From the NCBI GenBank assembly GCA_903885855.1, contig CAISKG010000407.1:1-18971 (forward strand): a stretch of 18,971 bases of DNA. Direction: 5' to 3'. Each line of letters begins with the position of its first letter. Positions within the stretch are counted from its first letter, which is position 1. The notes under the pieces were generated by a model. That model ran no database searches and was not told where the DNA came from. It was given only the letters and a program-made list of their open reading frames with translations. The translations under genes were made by a program, and so were the position numbers. This stretch comes from an uncultured Planctomycetaceae bacterium. GTDB lineage: Bacteria > Planctomycetota > Planctomycetia > Pirellulales > UBA1268. This document shows, piece by piece, positions 1 through 7,145 of the stretch.

Positions 1-2398
1 CGGCCCGGTCGACGGCGCCGTCGGCGGGCGCGGCAGGCGTGTCGGGCGCCGGCTTTTCACCAGCCGGCTCGTCGGCGGCCGGCTCGTCGGCGGCGAAGGC
101 GAGCGTCACCACCTGCCCCGCCGTCGGCCGCTCCACCCGCGCCCGCACCACGCGGCCGCCGTGCTCCGCCGAGACGTCGTACGCCGCGGCGGCGTCGACG
201 ACGATCGTGCGATGGTCGTTGGCGTCGAAGCGCTCGTCGTTGGTGGTGATCTCGTGGCGCCCCGCGCCGCCGCGTTCGACCACCTCCACGCGGGCCGCGA
301 CGCGCTCCCCCCGGCCGTCGACGGCGCGGAAGCGGAGCGGCACCTGCCCCTCGGGCAGGGCCACGGCCCGGCTCGTGTAGCGGTCGGTGACGTTCACGGC
401 GCTCACGTCGCGGTCGTCCATGGCCCACACCAGCGGGAAGTGCTGCGGGGTGCGGCGGAAGCTGGTGGCGTAGATGGCGTGGAGCGGGTCGTCGCGGCGG
501 GCCGCCGCGGCCCGGTCGCCGAACCAGACGGCGTCGAGCGCGTCGCCGGCCGGCTCGGCGGCACCGGTGAAATGCCAGCCGTCGTCCCACACCTCCACCC
601 AGGAGTGGTTGCCGCTGCGATCGGCCCACAGCGGGGTGCCGCAGAAGCGGGCCGGCACGCCCACCGCCCGGCAGGCGTCGATCAGTAGCACCGCCAGACC
701 GCTGCAGGTCGCCATCCCCGACTCGATCGATTCGTAGGGGCTCTGGTCGGCCTTCTTGCGCTTCGTCGAGTAGCGCACGTTGAAGAGGCCGTAGATCTTC
801 TGATTGAGCATCGCCGCCGCCTGCCCGGGCGTGCGCGCCCCCTCCACCAGCGGCAGGCACTTGTCGCGGAAGTCCTTCCGCCAGCGGTCGCGCCGCTCGT
901 TGATGCTGGCGTAGGGCAGCACGTCGTTGAGGAACACGTCGCGGGGAATCCGCGCGCCCCACGGGGCCTCGTCGAGCGCCCGGCAGGCGAGGTCGGTGTT
1001 CTCGAGAAGGTAGTCGGCCGAGAGGCTCGCGAGGTCGCGCGGCGGCATGTGGGCGACGAGGAAGCGGAGCGCCTCGCGCTGCCCCTCCGGCACGTCGCGG
1101 AGGGCACGCTCGAGCTCCGCGCGGTTGGCCCCGGCCCGCCCGAGGGCCGCCGTCACGAGCGCCTCGGGCACCGTCTCGGTGCCGGCTTCCGCGCCAGGAT
1201 CGGCACCGGCCCCGGCGCGGTCGTCGCGCCCCGCGGCCGCGGGGGTGAAGGTGAGCCGCGAGTCCTGCTCCACCCGCCAGGTGCCGGCGGGGCGGCCGTC
1301 GCGCGCGACGTCGAGCGTCGCCGTGAATCCCTCCGTGGTGGCTGCGAGGCGCGACACGGCCCCGGCGGGCTTCCAGGCCTCCGGGTCCATGCCGAGTGCG
1401 GCGAGGTCGGCGGCCCACGAGCCGTGCTTGCCCTGGTGCGACCGCTGGCGGTGGTAGATCTCCATCATGAGATCGCGCACGGCCTGGTCGGGGTCGGGCG
1501 CGGGGGCGACGTCGAGGGTGGAGGCGGCGTCCGAGAAGACGACGCTCCCCCAGCGCTCGGGGCGGTGCATGTCGACGATGCCCTGCGCCGACCAGATCCA
1601 GTTGTGCTCGGGGCGGTTTGGCACCTTCACGGTGCGGCCGTTCTCGACGGTCGTGAGCCATTCCACCCGCGAGAACCCCACCCGCCAGCGCGCGCCGGCC
1701 GCCGGCGCCGCCGCGGCCCGCCCGGCGGGGCGGTCGAAGGCCTTCCAGGGGATGGCGATCTCGACCGACCAGCCGCGGTCGGTGTCGCCCGGATCGTTGA
1801 GCGTGCCCTGCACGGCCACCGCGGTGCGCAGCCCGGCCAGCTCGAAGGCGTCGTCGGCCTTGCCGCCGTCCTTGTAGGGCTTGGGGAGGAAGAGATCCCA
1901 GCCGGTGTTGAGGGCGTTCATCTCGAACTCGTAGTAGTGATGGTTGTCGCCATCCGGATCGACGAACACCTCGAAGTCGTTGTCCTGGAAGATCACGGCG
2001 TCGTGGTCGCGGATCGTCGCCCAGACGTCCGGCTCGTCGAGCTGCGCCGCGATGTAGAAGCAGGTGTCGTCCCAGAGCATCTTGGCGCGGGTGCGGTGGG
2101 TGGGGGCGGGGCGGGCGTCCCCCTCGATGTCGACGAAATCGTCGGTCCAGGGGGTGGCCTCCCAGGCCGCGTCGTCGAGCGTGCCGTCGATCGCCGGGGC
2201 CACCGCCGCGCGGGCCGCCACGTAGCTCCGCGGCGTCTGCCGCTTCATGCGCTGCCAGTCGTCGAACGAGTCGGCGCGGGCGGCCGTCGCCGCCAGGGCC
2301 GCGATCAGGAGCCCCGCAAACCGGCCGAGCGGGGCGACGCGGGCCGCGCGATGCAGGGCGCGAGCGACGGGGGAGCGGGGCGACGGCGTCACGGCCAT
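1..2398 (-). CDS. Secreted CBM9-like/transglutaminase-domain protein, partial (runs off left edge)
   Basis: I read this frame directly. It is open from the ATG at 2398 to the window edge (799 codons seen, no stop), so the C-terminus is missing. Residues 1-42 form a signal peptide (Arg-rich start, hydrophobic LLIAALAATA, cleavage probably after ARA), so the protein is exported. Residues about 66-290 resemble CBM9/DOMON-like carbohydrate-binding modules (AIDGTLDDAAWE; later FEVFVDPDGDNHHYYEFEMN). A transglutaminase-like core follows, with likely catalytic Cys565 in MATCSGLAVLLIDACRAVGV and His598 in GNHSWVEVWDDGWHF. The usual third Asp is not obvious; the segment reads FTGAAEP. The last visible part is Ala/Pro/Glu-rich. 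The start is fixed by AGGAGG at 2403-2408, four bases upstream. Proteins of this kind may act as peptidases or cross-linkers; the substrate is unknown. It is divergent from chrA. Confidence 0.85.
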   Translation of the reverse strand, partial: MAVTPSPRSPVARALHRAARVAPLGRFAGLLIAALAATAARADSFDDWQRMKRQTPRSYVAARAAVAPAIDGTLDDAAWEATPWTDDFVDIEGDARPAPTHRTRAKMLWDDTCFYIAAQLDEPDVWATIRDHDAVIFQDNDFEVFVDPDGDNHHYYEFEMNALNTGWDLFLPKPYKDGGKADDAFELAGLRTAVAVQGTLNDPGDTDRGWSVEIAIPWKAFDRPAGRAAAAPAAGARWRVGFSRVEWLTTVENGRTVKVPNRPEHNWIWSAQGIVDMHRPERWGSVVFSDAASTLDVAPAPDPDQAVRDLMMEIYHRQRSHQGKHGSWAADLAALGMDPEAWKPAGAVSRLAATTEGFTATLDVARDGRPAGTWRVEQDSRLTFTPAAAGRDDRAGAGADPGAEAGTETVPEALVTAALGRAGANRAELERALRDVPEGQREALRFLVAHMPPRDLASLSADYLLENTDLACRALDEAPWGARIPRDVFLNDVLPYASINERRDRWRKDFRDKCLPLVEGARTPGQAAAMLNQKIYGLFNVRYSTKRKKADQSPYESIESGMATCSGLAVLLIDACRAVGVPARFCGTPLWADRSGNHSWVEVWDDGWHFTGAAEPAGDALDAVWFGDRAAAARRDDPLHAIYATSFRRTPQHFPLVWAMDDRDVSAVNVTDRYTSRAVALPEGQVPLRFRAVDGRGERVAARVEVVERGGAGRHEITTNDERFDANDHRTIVVDAAAAYDVSAEHGGRVVRARVERPTAGQVVTLAFAADEPAADEPAGEKPAPDTPAAPADGAVDRA
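64..93. repeat. Two tandem copies of a 15-bp unit inside the transglutaminase gene
   Basis: The 15-base unit ccggctcgtcggcgg occurs at 64-78 and again at 79-93. Being in frame, it duplicates an Ala-Asp-Glu-Pro-Ala peptide in the low-complexity linker of the minus-strand protein. It is probably a replication-slippage product in a flexible region. Confidence 0.75.
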
Positions 2399-2402
2399 GA
2401 TT

Positions 2403-2408
2403 CCTCCT
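2403..2408 (-). promoter_or_regulatory. Ribosome binding site of the transglutaminase gene
   Basis: A perfect AGGAGG lies four bases before the ATG at 2398. It is the strongest Shine-Dalgarno sequence I noticed in the window and it decides the start of this gene. Most other genes here have weak sites. Confidence 0.7.
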
Positions 2409-2690
2409 GAAATGGTGCGGTCACGCGGCGGCCGGGGGCCCGTGCCCGGGGCAGCGGGGGCCGGGGATGGGCCCTCCCCACCGGCGGGCCGCCGCGCGTG
2501 GCGGGGCGACAGTCTACCCGCCGGGCCCCGCTCCATGGCCGCGGGCAGGCTCGGGCGTCGCGCGCGCCGGCCGGCCCGCGCCCGCGACGCCGCGGGGCGG
2601 ATAGCATCAGGTCGTCCCGGATGCCGGCCACTCGGGCGCGGCTTCCGGCATGCGGGGCCGTGAGGCCACCTTCGTCGCCGACACCGCCCC

Positions 2691-4004
2691 ATGACACCGC
2701 CCCCGAGTGAGCCGCCTTCACCGCGCACGGCCCCCCCTCCGGACTGGCGCACCTGGCTCGTGATCGGGGCCACCGGGTTCGGCGGCCCGGCCGCGCAGAT
2801 CGCGCTAGTGCATCGCGAAGTGGTCGAGCGGCGCCGCGCGCTCGACGAGGGCGAGTTCCTCGCGGCCATGCGGATCTGCATGCTGCTGCCCGGCCCTGAA
2901 GCGCAGCAGCTGGCGACCTACGCCGGCTGGCGGCAGGGCGGCATCCGGGCCGGCCTGCTCGCCGGGGGGCTGTTCGTCCTTCCTGGGGCGCTGCTGGTCA
3001 CGGCGCTGGCGTGGCTGCATGCGGCCGGCGAGAAGGTGCCGCTGGTCGCCGCGGCGTTCGAGGGCACGCGACCGGCGGTGGTGGCCCTGGTCGCGCTGGC
3101 CGCGTGGCGGATCGGCAGCCGATCGATCACCACGGGCATCACGGCGGCGCTGGCGCTCGGGGCCATGGCCGCGCTCGCGGCCGGCGCCCCGTTTCCGCTC
3201 GCGATGCTCGTGGCGGGCCTCGTGGGCGTGCTCGCGCCGATGCCGCTGGCGCTTCCGTCCGGCCGATTGTCGGCGCATCCGGTGGGGGCGGTGGCGGCCG
3301 GGCCCGCGCCGAACGGGGATGCGCCGCCGTCGGCGCGCACAGGCAGCCTGCGGCATTCCATCGCCGTGCTGGCCGTGGCGCTCGCGCTGTGGCTGGCCAG
3401 CTACGCCGCCGTGGGGGCGCTGCCGCTGGCCCCGCACCGGGGCAGGGAGATCGCGGGGCTCTTCACCGAGACCACGCTCCTGTCGTTCGGCGGCGCGTAC
3501 GCGGTGGTGCCGTGGGCGCTCGATGCGTCGGTCGCCCGGGGATGGATCGAGTCCGGGGACCGCTTCGACGCGCTGGCGATGGGGGAGGCGACGCCCGGCC
3601 CGCTGATCCTCGTGGTGACGTTCCTGGGGTTCTTCGCCGGCTTCTCCGCCCCGACGCACTCCGCCACGCTGGCGGGCCTCTGCGGCGCGGGGATCGCGAC
3701 CCACTTCGCCTTCCTCCCCTCCTTCGCGATGATCCTCGCCGTCGCGCCGCTGGTGGGTGCGATCACGACGTCGTCCCGGTTGGGCAACGCCTTGGCTGCG
3801 GTCGGGGGGGTGATCGTCGCGGGGATCGTGCTCCTGGGGCTGCGCCTGGCGGTGATGGCCTTCGTGCCGGACGGCCGGCTCGATCCGGTGGCGCTCCTGG
3901 TCGCGATCGCCGCGGCCGCCGCGCTCGTGCCGGGCCGGCTGCCGGCGCCGCTGGTGGTGGCCCTGGCCGCGGGAGTCGGGATCGTGAGGATGCTGCTCGG
4001 GTGA
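2691..4004 (+). CDS. chrA: Chromate transporter, ChrA/CHR family (two-domain)
   Basis: Length is 437 residues, as expected for the long two-domain CHR family of inner-membrane chromate exporters. The N-terminal half carries FGGPAAQIALVHREVV (residues 30-45) and LLPGPEAQQLATYAGW (65-80). The C-terminal half repeats the motifs as LSFGGAYAVVPW (near 266) and ATPGPLI (near 300). This inverted duplication is diagnostic of the family. Many hydrophobic segments fit about 10-12 membrane spans. The start at 2691 lacks a clear Shine-Dalgarno sequence; the Pro-rich first 18 residues would be cytoplasmic. Known members export chromate; some may carry other oxyanions. An inverted repeat follows the stop directly and a flavodoxin-family gene begins 82 bp later on the same strand. 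Confidence 0.9.
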   Translation: MTPPPSEPPSPRTAPPPDWRTWLVIGATGFGGPAAQIALVHREVVERRRALDEGEFLAAMRICMLLPGPEAQQLATYAGWRQGGIRAGLLAGGLFVLPGALLVTALAWLHAAGEKVPLVAAAFEGTRPAVVALVALAAWRIGSRSITTGITAALALGAMAALAAGAPFPLAMLVAGLVGVLAPMPLALPSGRLSAHPVGAVAAGPAPNGDAPPSARTGSLRHSIAVLAVALALWLASYAAVGALPLAPHRGREIAGLFTETTLLSFGGAYAVVPWALDASVARGWIESGDRFDALAMGEATPGPLILVVTFLGFFAGFSAPTHSATLAGLCGAGIATHFAFLPSFAMILAVAPLVGAITTSSRLGNALAAVGGVIVAGIVLLGLRLAVMAFVPDGRLDPVALLVAIAAAAALVPGRLPAPLVVALAAGVGIVRMLLG

Positions 4005-4045
4005 CGCGTTCCGGGTGTCCTCTGGCGGCGGCACGGGGGAACGCG
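4005..4045 (+). terminator. Inverted repeat after chrA, possible terminator
   Basis: CGCGTTCC at 4005-4012 pairs perfectly with GGAACGCG at 4038-4045. It starts on the base after the chrA stop codon. The loop is about 25 nt and there is no T run after it, so it may only weaken read-through into the next gene or protect the mRNA end. Confidence 0.35.
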
Positions 4046-4086
4046 GGTATCCTTTCGGCTCTGCCCCTTTCCCCCGCGAGCCCGCC

Positions 4087-4674
4087 ATGAGCGCATCCCC
4101 GGTCAAGATCCTCGTGCTCTACGACTCCCTCACCGGCAACGTCGAGCGCATGGCCGCGCTCGTCGCGGAGGGGGCGGCGGAGATCCCCGGCGTCGAGGTG
4201 CGGCTGCGGAAGGTCGAGGGGGAGGGGGAGCTGCGCGCCGTGCCCGACGACGTCCGCTGGGCCGACGGGGTCGCCGTGGGCAGCCCGACGAACATGGGGG
4301 TGCTCTCCTGGCGCATGAAGCGATTCTGGGACGAGGACATGCGTGCCGACTGGATGCAGATCGACGGCAAGATCGGCTGCGCCTTCAGCTCCGCCGGCGG
4401 CTGGGGGGGCGGCATGGAGCTGGCGTGCCAGAGCCTGCTGACGGTGCTGGTCAACTTCGGCTTCCTCGTCTTCGGCGTCACCGACTACGCCTCCCGCGAT
4501 CTCACGCTCCATTACGGCGCGGTCTCGGCCAAGGCTCCCGAGGACGAACCCTCCCGGGCGGCCGCCCGCATCCTCGGCCGCAGGCTCGCCGAGTGGACCG
4601 CCGTGCTCGTGCACGGCGCCGCCGGGGAGCATCCAGGGCTCAAGCGTGCCACCCGCCGCCCGCCGCATGGCTGA
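4087..4674 (+). CDS. Flavodoxin-like/NAD(P)H-dependent oxidoreductase family protein
   Basis: The product is 195 residues from the ATG at 4087. The frame is open upstream, but the extra 24 residues are Gly/Pro-rich and do not fit the fold. The start KILVLYDSLTGNVERMAALV is the classic flavodoxin first strand and FMN phosphate-binding loop (S/T-x-T-G-N). GVAVGSPTNMGVLSWRMKRFWD and GCAFSSAGGWGGGMELACQSL match the second and third FMN-contacting loops of the WrbA/flavodoxin group. The expected role is FMN-dependent electron transfer, for example quinone reduction, in the cytoplasm. It lies 82 bp after chrA; some proteins of this broad class reduce chromate, so a shared role is possible but unproven. 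The C-terminal tail after about residue 175 is basic and unlike the core. Confidence 0.85.
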   Translation: MSASPVKILVLYDSLTGNVERMAALVAEGAAEIPGVEVRLRKVEGEGELRAVPDDVRWADGVAVGSPTNMGVLSWRMKRFWDEDMRADWMQIDGKIGCAFSSAGGWGGGMELACQSLLTVLVNFGFLVFGVTDYASRDLTLHYGAVSAKAPEDEPSRAAARILGRRLAEWTAVLVHGAAGEHPGLKRATRRPPHG

Positions 4675-4760
4675 GCCGCGGGGCGACGGCCGCCGGCGCG
4701 CGGCGCACCGGCCGCTCGATCCCCGCCGTGCCCTCCCTTCCCTCCCGTGGTCGACAATCG

Positions 4761-5099
4761 ATGGGATTCCTCCTCGACGGCCGGTGCCAGTGCGGCTGGG
4801 AGTGCCGCGGCTTGACGGTGGGCGTGGGCATGAAGCACGGCCCCGACACCTGGCTCTCCCCCTGCACGTGCGGCCGTTGCGGGACGATCGTCTCGGCGAA
4901 CGTCCGGGCCGACCCGATCAAGTGCCCGAAGTGCCGGCGCGCGACGGTCGTGCCCCTCGTCGATCCCGACCACGGCTGCGAGGCCGACGAGGCCTTCCCC
5001 AGCTGCCAGGCGTCGGAGCCGCTCATGGAGGATCGCTTCGCCTGCCCGAAGTGCGGCACGCGGCAACTGCGTTTCCGATTCGCCGGGCTCTGGGACTGA
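4761..5099 (+). CDS. Cysteine-rich zinc-ribbon protein of unknown function
   Basis: The product is 112 residues from the ATG at 4761. The frame is open further upstream, but that part overlaps the flavodoxin gene and has no protein character. Cysteines come in pairs: C9/C11 and C15, C35/C37/C40, C55/C58 (KCPKC), C73/C82 and C95/C98 (CPKCG). The C35-C40 and C55-C58 pairs could bind one zinc; C95-C98 looks like half of another ribbon. There is no enzyme motif. I do not recognise a named family. It is probably cytoplasmic and may bind nucleic acid or protein, which is inference only. A cysteine-rich DUF5522 gene starts 48 bp downstream, so the two may be co-transcribed. No clear Shine-Dalgarno sequence is visible. 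Confidence 0.7.
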   Translation: MGFLLDGRCQCGWECRGLTVGVGMKHGPDTWLSPCTCGRCGTIVSANVRADPIKCPKCRRATVVPLVDPDHGCEADEAFPSCQASEPLMEDRFACPKCGTRQLRFRFAGLWD

Positions 5100-5147
5100 C
5101 CTGACGATCCGCCCCGAGGGACACACCGACATGCCGATTCCGGCGGG

Positions 5148-5360
5148 ATGGAACAACCCATGGCCGAAAAGCATCCCCCACCCCCCCCGCCCGAGCCCGA
5201 CTTCTACCTCGAGGGCGGGCTGCTCGTCGCCACGGCCGCCTGTCACCTGAAGCGCGGCTCCTGCTGCGGCTCGGGCTGCCGCCACTGCCCCTACGAGCCG
5301 CGGCACACCGCCGGCAGTCGGACGGTGGCCGCGCCGCATCGCCGGGAGCCTGCCCCCTGA
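5148..5360 (+). CDS. DUF5522-like small cysteine-rich protein
   Basis: The product is 70 residues, or 66 if translation begins at the in-frame ATG at 5160 (MAEKH). The core FYLEGGLLVATAACHLKRG then SCCGSGCRHCPYEP matches the small DUF5522 family, whose hallmark is a CCGxGCRHCPY motif. The four clustered cysteines suggest metal or Fe-S binding. The family has no established biochemical function that I know of. The N-terminus has a run of six prolines, and the tail after the motif is basic and probably disordered. It follows the zinc-ribbon gene closely on the same strand. Confidence 0.75.
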   Translation: MEQPMAEKHPPPPPPEPDFYLEGGLLVATAACHLKRGSCCGSGCRHCPYEPRHTAGSRTVAAPHRREPAP

Positions 5361-5505
5361 CCGCCCCACGCGGGCTCCTGGGCCAGCCCCGGGGAGCCCC
5401 GGCGCACGGGGTCGCTGGACGCTGGGCATCGCGGCGCGGGGGGCGAAGTGCGCAGGCGTGTGGGGGGGCCGGAAGCGCGGTCCCCGCAGACGCCCCATGC
5501 TTCCG

Positions 5506-5534
5506 TTGAGGGGCCGATCGCGAGCCGCTACGAT
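5506..5534 (+). promoter_or_regulatory. Sigma-70-type promoter candidate for the marC-family gene
   Basis: TTGAGG at 5506-5511 and TACGAT at 5529-5534 are separated by exactly 17 bp, a good match to housekeeping -35/-10 spacing. Transcription would start near 5541, giving a leader of about 90 nt before the ATG at 5632. Confidence 0.45.
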
Positions 5535-5562
5535 CCCCCGCCCGGCGTGCCACGGCCCGATC

Positions 5563-5587
5563 GCAGACACGATCGCAGACACGATCC
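5563..5587 (+). repeat. Short direct repeats in the marC leader
   Basis: The unit cgatcgcagaca occurs twice in a row in the predicted leader, followed by a third partial copy (cgatccccgac). It sits between the predicted transcription start and the start codon. Function unknown; it may be plain slippage. Confidence 0.5.
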
Positions 5588-5631
5588 CCGACCAGCGGGC
5601 ACGGCCCCGCCCCACCATCCGCGAAGCCCCC

Positions 5632-6306
5632 ATGTCGGACCTCGCTCACTTCGGCGAACTCGTCATCGGCACGGTCCTCGCCCTGCTGCCGGTCACCAAT
5701 CCCCCCGCCTCGGCGCCGGCGTTCCTGGCGCTGACGGAGCGCATGACCCCGCAGCGTCGGCTCGGCCAGCTGCGGGCCGCCTGCGTCTTCATGGTGGCGG
5801 TGCTCGTCACGTTCCTGGTGGGCGGGTCGTTGATCATGGGTTTCTTCGGGATCTCGATCCCGGGCCTGCGGATCGCGGGGGGGCTGATGGTCGCCGGCAT
5901 CGGCTCGAGCATGCTGACGGCCGCCGCGGACCGCCGGCCGGCCGGGGCCGCGGATGGCCCGCCGGAGGGCGATCGCGACATCGCGTTCTCGCCGCTGGCC
6001 ATGCCGATGCTGAGCGGACCGGGGTCGATCGCCGTGACGCTCGGGCTGACGTCGCTCGCCAAGACGTGGCTCGACTACGTGGCCATCGCCATCGGCATCG
6101 TGGCGGTGGCCGCGATCGCCTACGTCACGCTGCGGGCGTCGGGGTCGATCGTGGCGCTCATCGGCCAGGTGGGCATGAACGCGCTGACGAAGGTGATGGG
6201 GTTCCTGCTCTTGTGCATCGGGATCCAGTTCATCGTCAACGGGATCCTGGGCATCGCCACCGATCCGGCGATCGTGCGCCGTATCCGGGAGGCCGCCGGC
6301 CCCTGA
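5632..6306 (+). CDS. MarC-family integral membrane protein
   Basis: The product is 224 residues from the ATG at 5632 (MSDLAHFGELVIGTVLALLP), close to the usual 200-220 for the family. The frame is open for 58 more codons upstream, but these are Arg/Pro-rich, contain the predicted promoter and are not part of the protein. About six membrane spans are visible. Family features include LLPVTNPPASAPAFLALT near the N-terminus and a centre with FSPLAMPMLSGPGSIAVTLGL, the conserved P-x-L-x-G-P-G-(S/A)-I segment. MarC proteins are inner-membrane proteins of unsettled function; the early link to multiple antibiotic resistance has been withdrawn. A short hairpin lies just past the stop, and the next gene, kptA, is convergent. 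Confidence 0.88.
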   Translation: MSDLAHFGELVIGTVLALLPVTNPPASAPAFLALTERMTPQRRLGQLRAACVFMVAVLVTFLVGGSLIMGFFGISIPGLRIAGGLMVAGIGSSMLTAAADRRPAGAADGPPEGDRDIAFSPLAMPMLSGPGSIAVTLGLTSLAKTWLDYVAIAIGIVAVAAIAYVTLRASGSIVALIGQVGMNALTKVMGFLLLCIGIQFIVNGILGIATDPAIVRRIREAAGP

Positions 6307-6308
6307 TC

Positions 6309-6321
6309 GCCCAGTCTGGGC
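6309..6321 (+). terminator. Short hairpin after the marC-family gene
   Basis: GCCCA at 6309-6313 pairs with TGGGC at 6317-6321 around a three-base loop, two bases after the stop codon. No T run follows. It lies between convergent genes, so a terminator role is plausible but weakly supported. Confidence 0.3.
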
Positions 6322-6434
6322 CGCTCGCGCCGGCAGGAGTACTTCGCTCCCCCGGATCGCCACCTTGGCACACCCCCAGGACAGGCCGACGGCTCGCCTG
6401 CCAAACCCTGCGAAACCGCACGGCCGCCAGGGCC

Positions 6435-6984
6435 TCATCGCTCCGGGAACTTGATGAACTCGGCCGGCACCCGCGCGGTGAGCCACACGCCGTTGGCCGA
6501 CAGGAAGAACGTGTGCCCCGCCGCCGCCATCGCGCCGGCCCGGACGACCAGTACCACGGCCCTGCCGTGCCGCTGGCCCACGCTCGTGGCGGTGGGCACG
6601 TCGGGGGAGAGATGCACGTGCCGACGGCGGGCCGGGTGCAGCCCGCCGGCGCGGATCGACGCCACCGATCGCGACGCGGTGCCATGGTAGAGCACCGTCG
6701 GCGGCTGGGCCGGGGGGGAGGGCCAGATCGATCGCCACCGAGTGCCCCTGGCTCGCCCGGATCCGTCGCCCGTCGTCGCCCAGCGCGAACCGTCGCTTGT
6801 CGTTCTCCGCGACGATCCGCTCGAGCAGCGGGCGCGTCAGCGGGACGCCGTGGCCGGCGGCCAGGCGGACGAGGTCGTCGACGTCGGCCCAGCCGTGGGC
6901 GTCGAGCACGAGCCCGATCGACTCCGGCTCGTGCCGCAGCACGCGTGCGAGAAACCTGCTCATCCGCACGAGATCACGGTCCAT
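6435..6984 (-). pseudogene. kptA: RNA 2'-phosphotransferase KptA/Tpt1, split by a +1 frameshift
   Basis: KptA removes a 2'-phosphate from RNA using NAD+, giving ADP-ribose 1'',2''-cyclic phosphate. From the ATG at 6984 the first frame gives MDRDLVRMSRFLARVLRHEP, then GWADVDDL, NDKRRFALGDDGRRIRASQGHS (residues 61-82) and VAIDLALPP (to 91). That frame then runs on into unrelated Arg-rich sequence. The rest of the enzyme is in the next frame: VLYHGTASRSVASIRAGGLH, HVHLSPDVPTATSVGQRHG and FFLSANGVWLTARVPAEFI, with the stop at 6435. Removing one base from the run of seven G at 6712-6718 (plus strand) restores a 182-residue protein of normal family length with all motifs, including RH17-18, H81, YHGT and RHVHLS. 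It could be a real pseudogene, a sequencing error in the homopolymer, or a frameshift-expressed gene. Confidence 0.85.
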
Positions 6985-7145
6985 GGGAATCCCCCCCGGC
7001 GAACCCGTCATTCCCGCCGGCACGACATGCCCCGTCATGCCCCGTGTCCCGATGGACATGGCCGCCCGCGTCTTCGACAATTCCTCGGGGGGGGTACGGA
7101 CAGCCCCGCCTCCCTCACGCTCCCATCCGCCCCCAAGAGTCTGCC

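Noticed and set aside
57..1661. 534-codon minus-strand open frame and a 453-codon plus-strand frame at 1049-2410
   Set aside because: Both are Arg/Gly/Ala-rich with no family features. The third frame, read from 2398, gives a clean signal peptide and domain structure, so these are shadows.
4751..4758. TCGACAAT as a -10 box for the zinc-ribbon gene
   Set aside because: It sits only two bases before the start codon, so transcription would begin after the ATG.
5448..7145. Long in-frame extension upstream of the DUF1549 start
   Set aside because: It runs through the marC gene in another frame and across the kptA gene, has no protein character, and the start at 7146 has a proper signal peptide.
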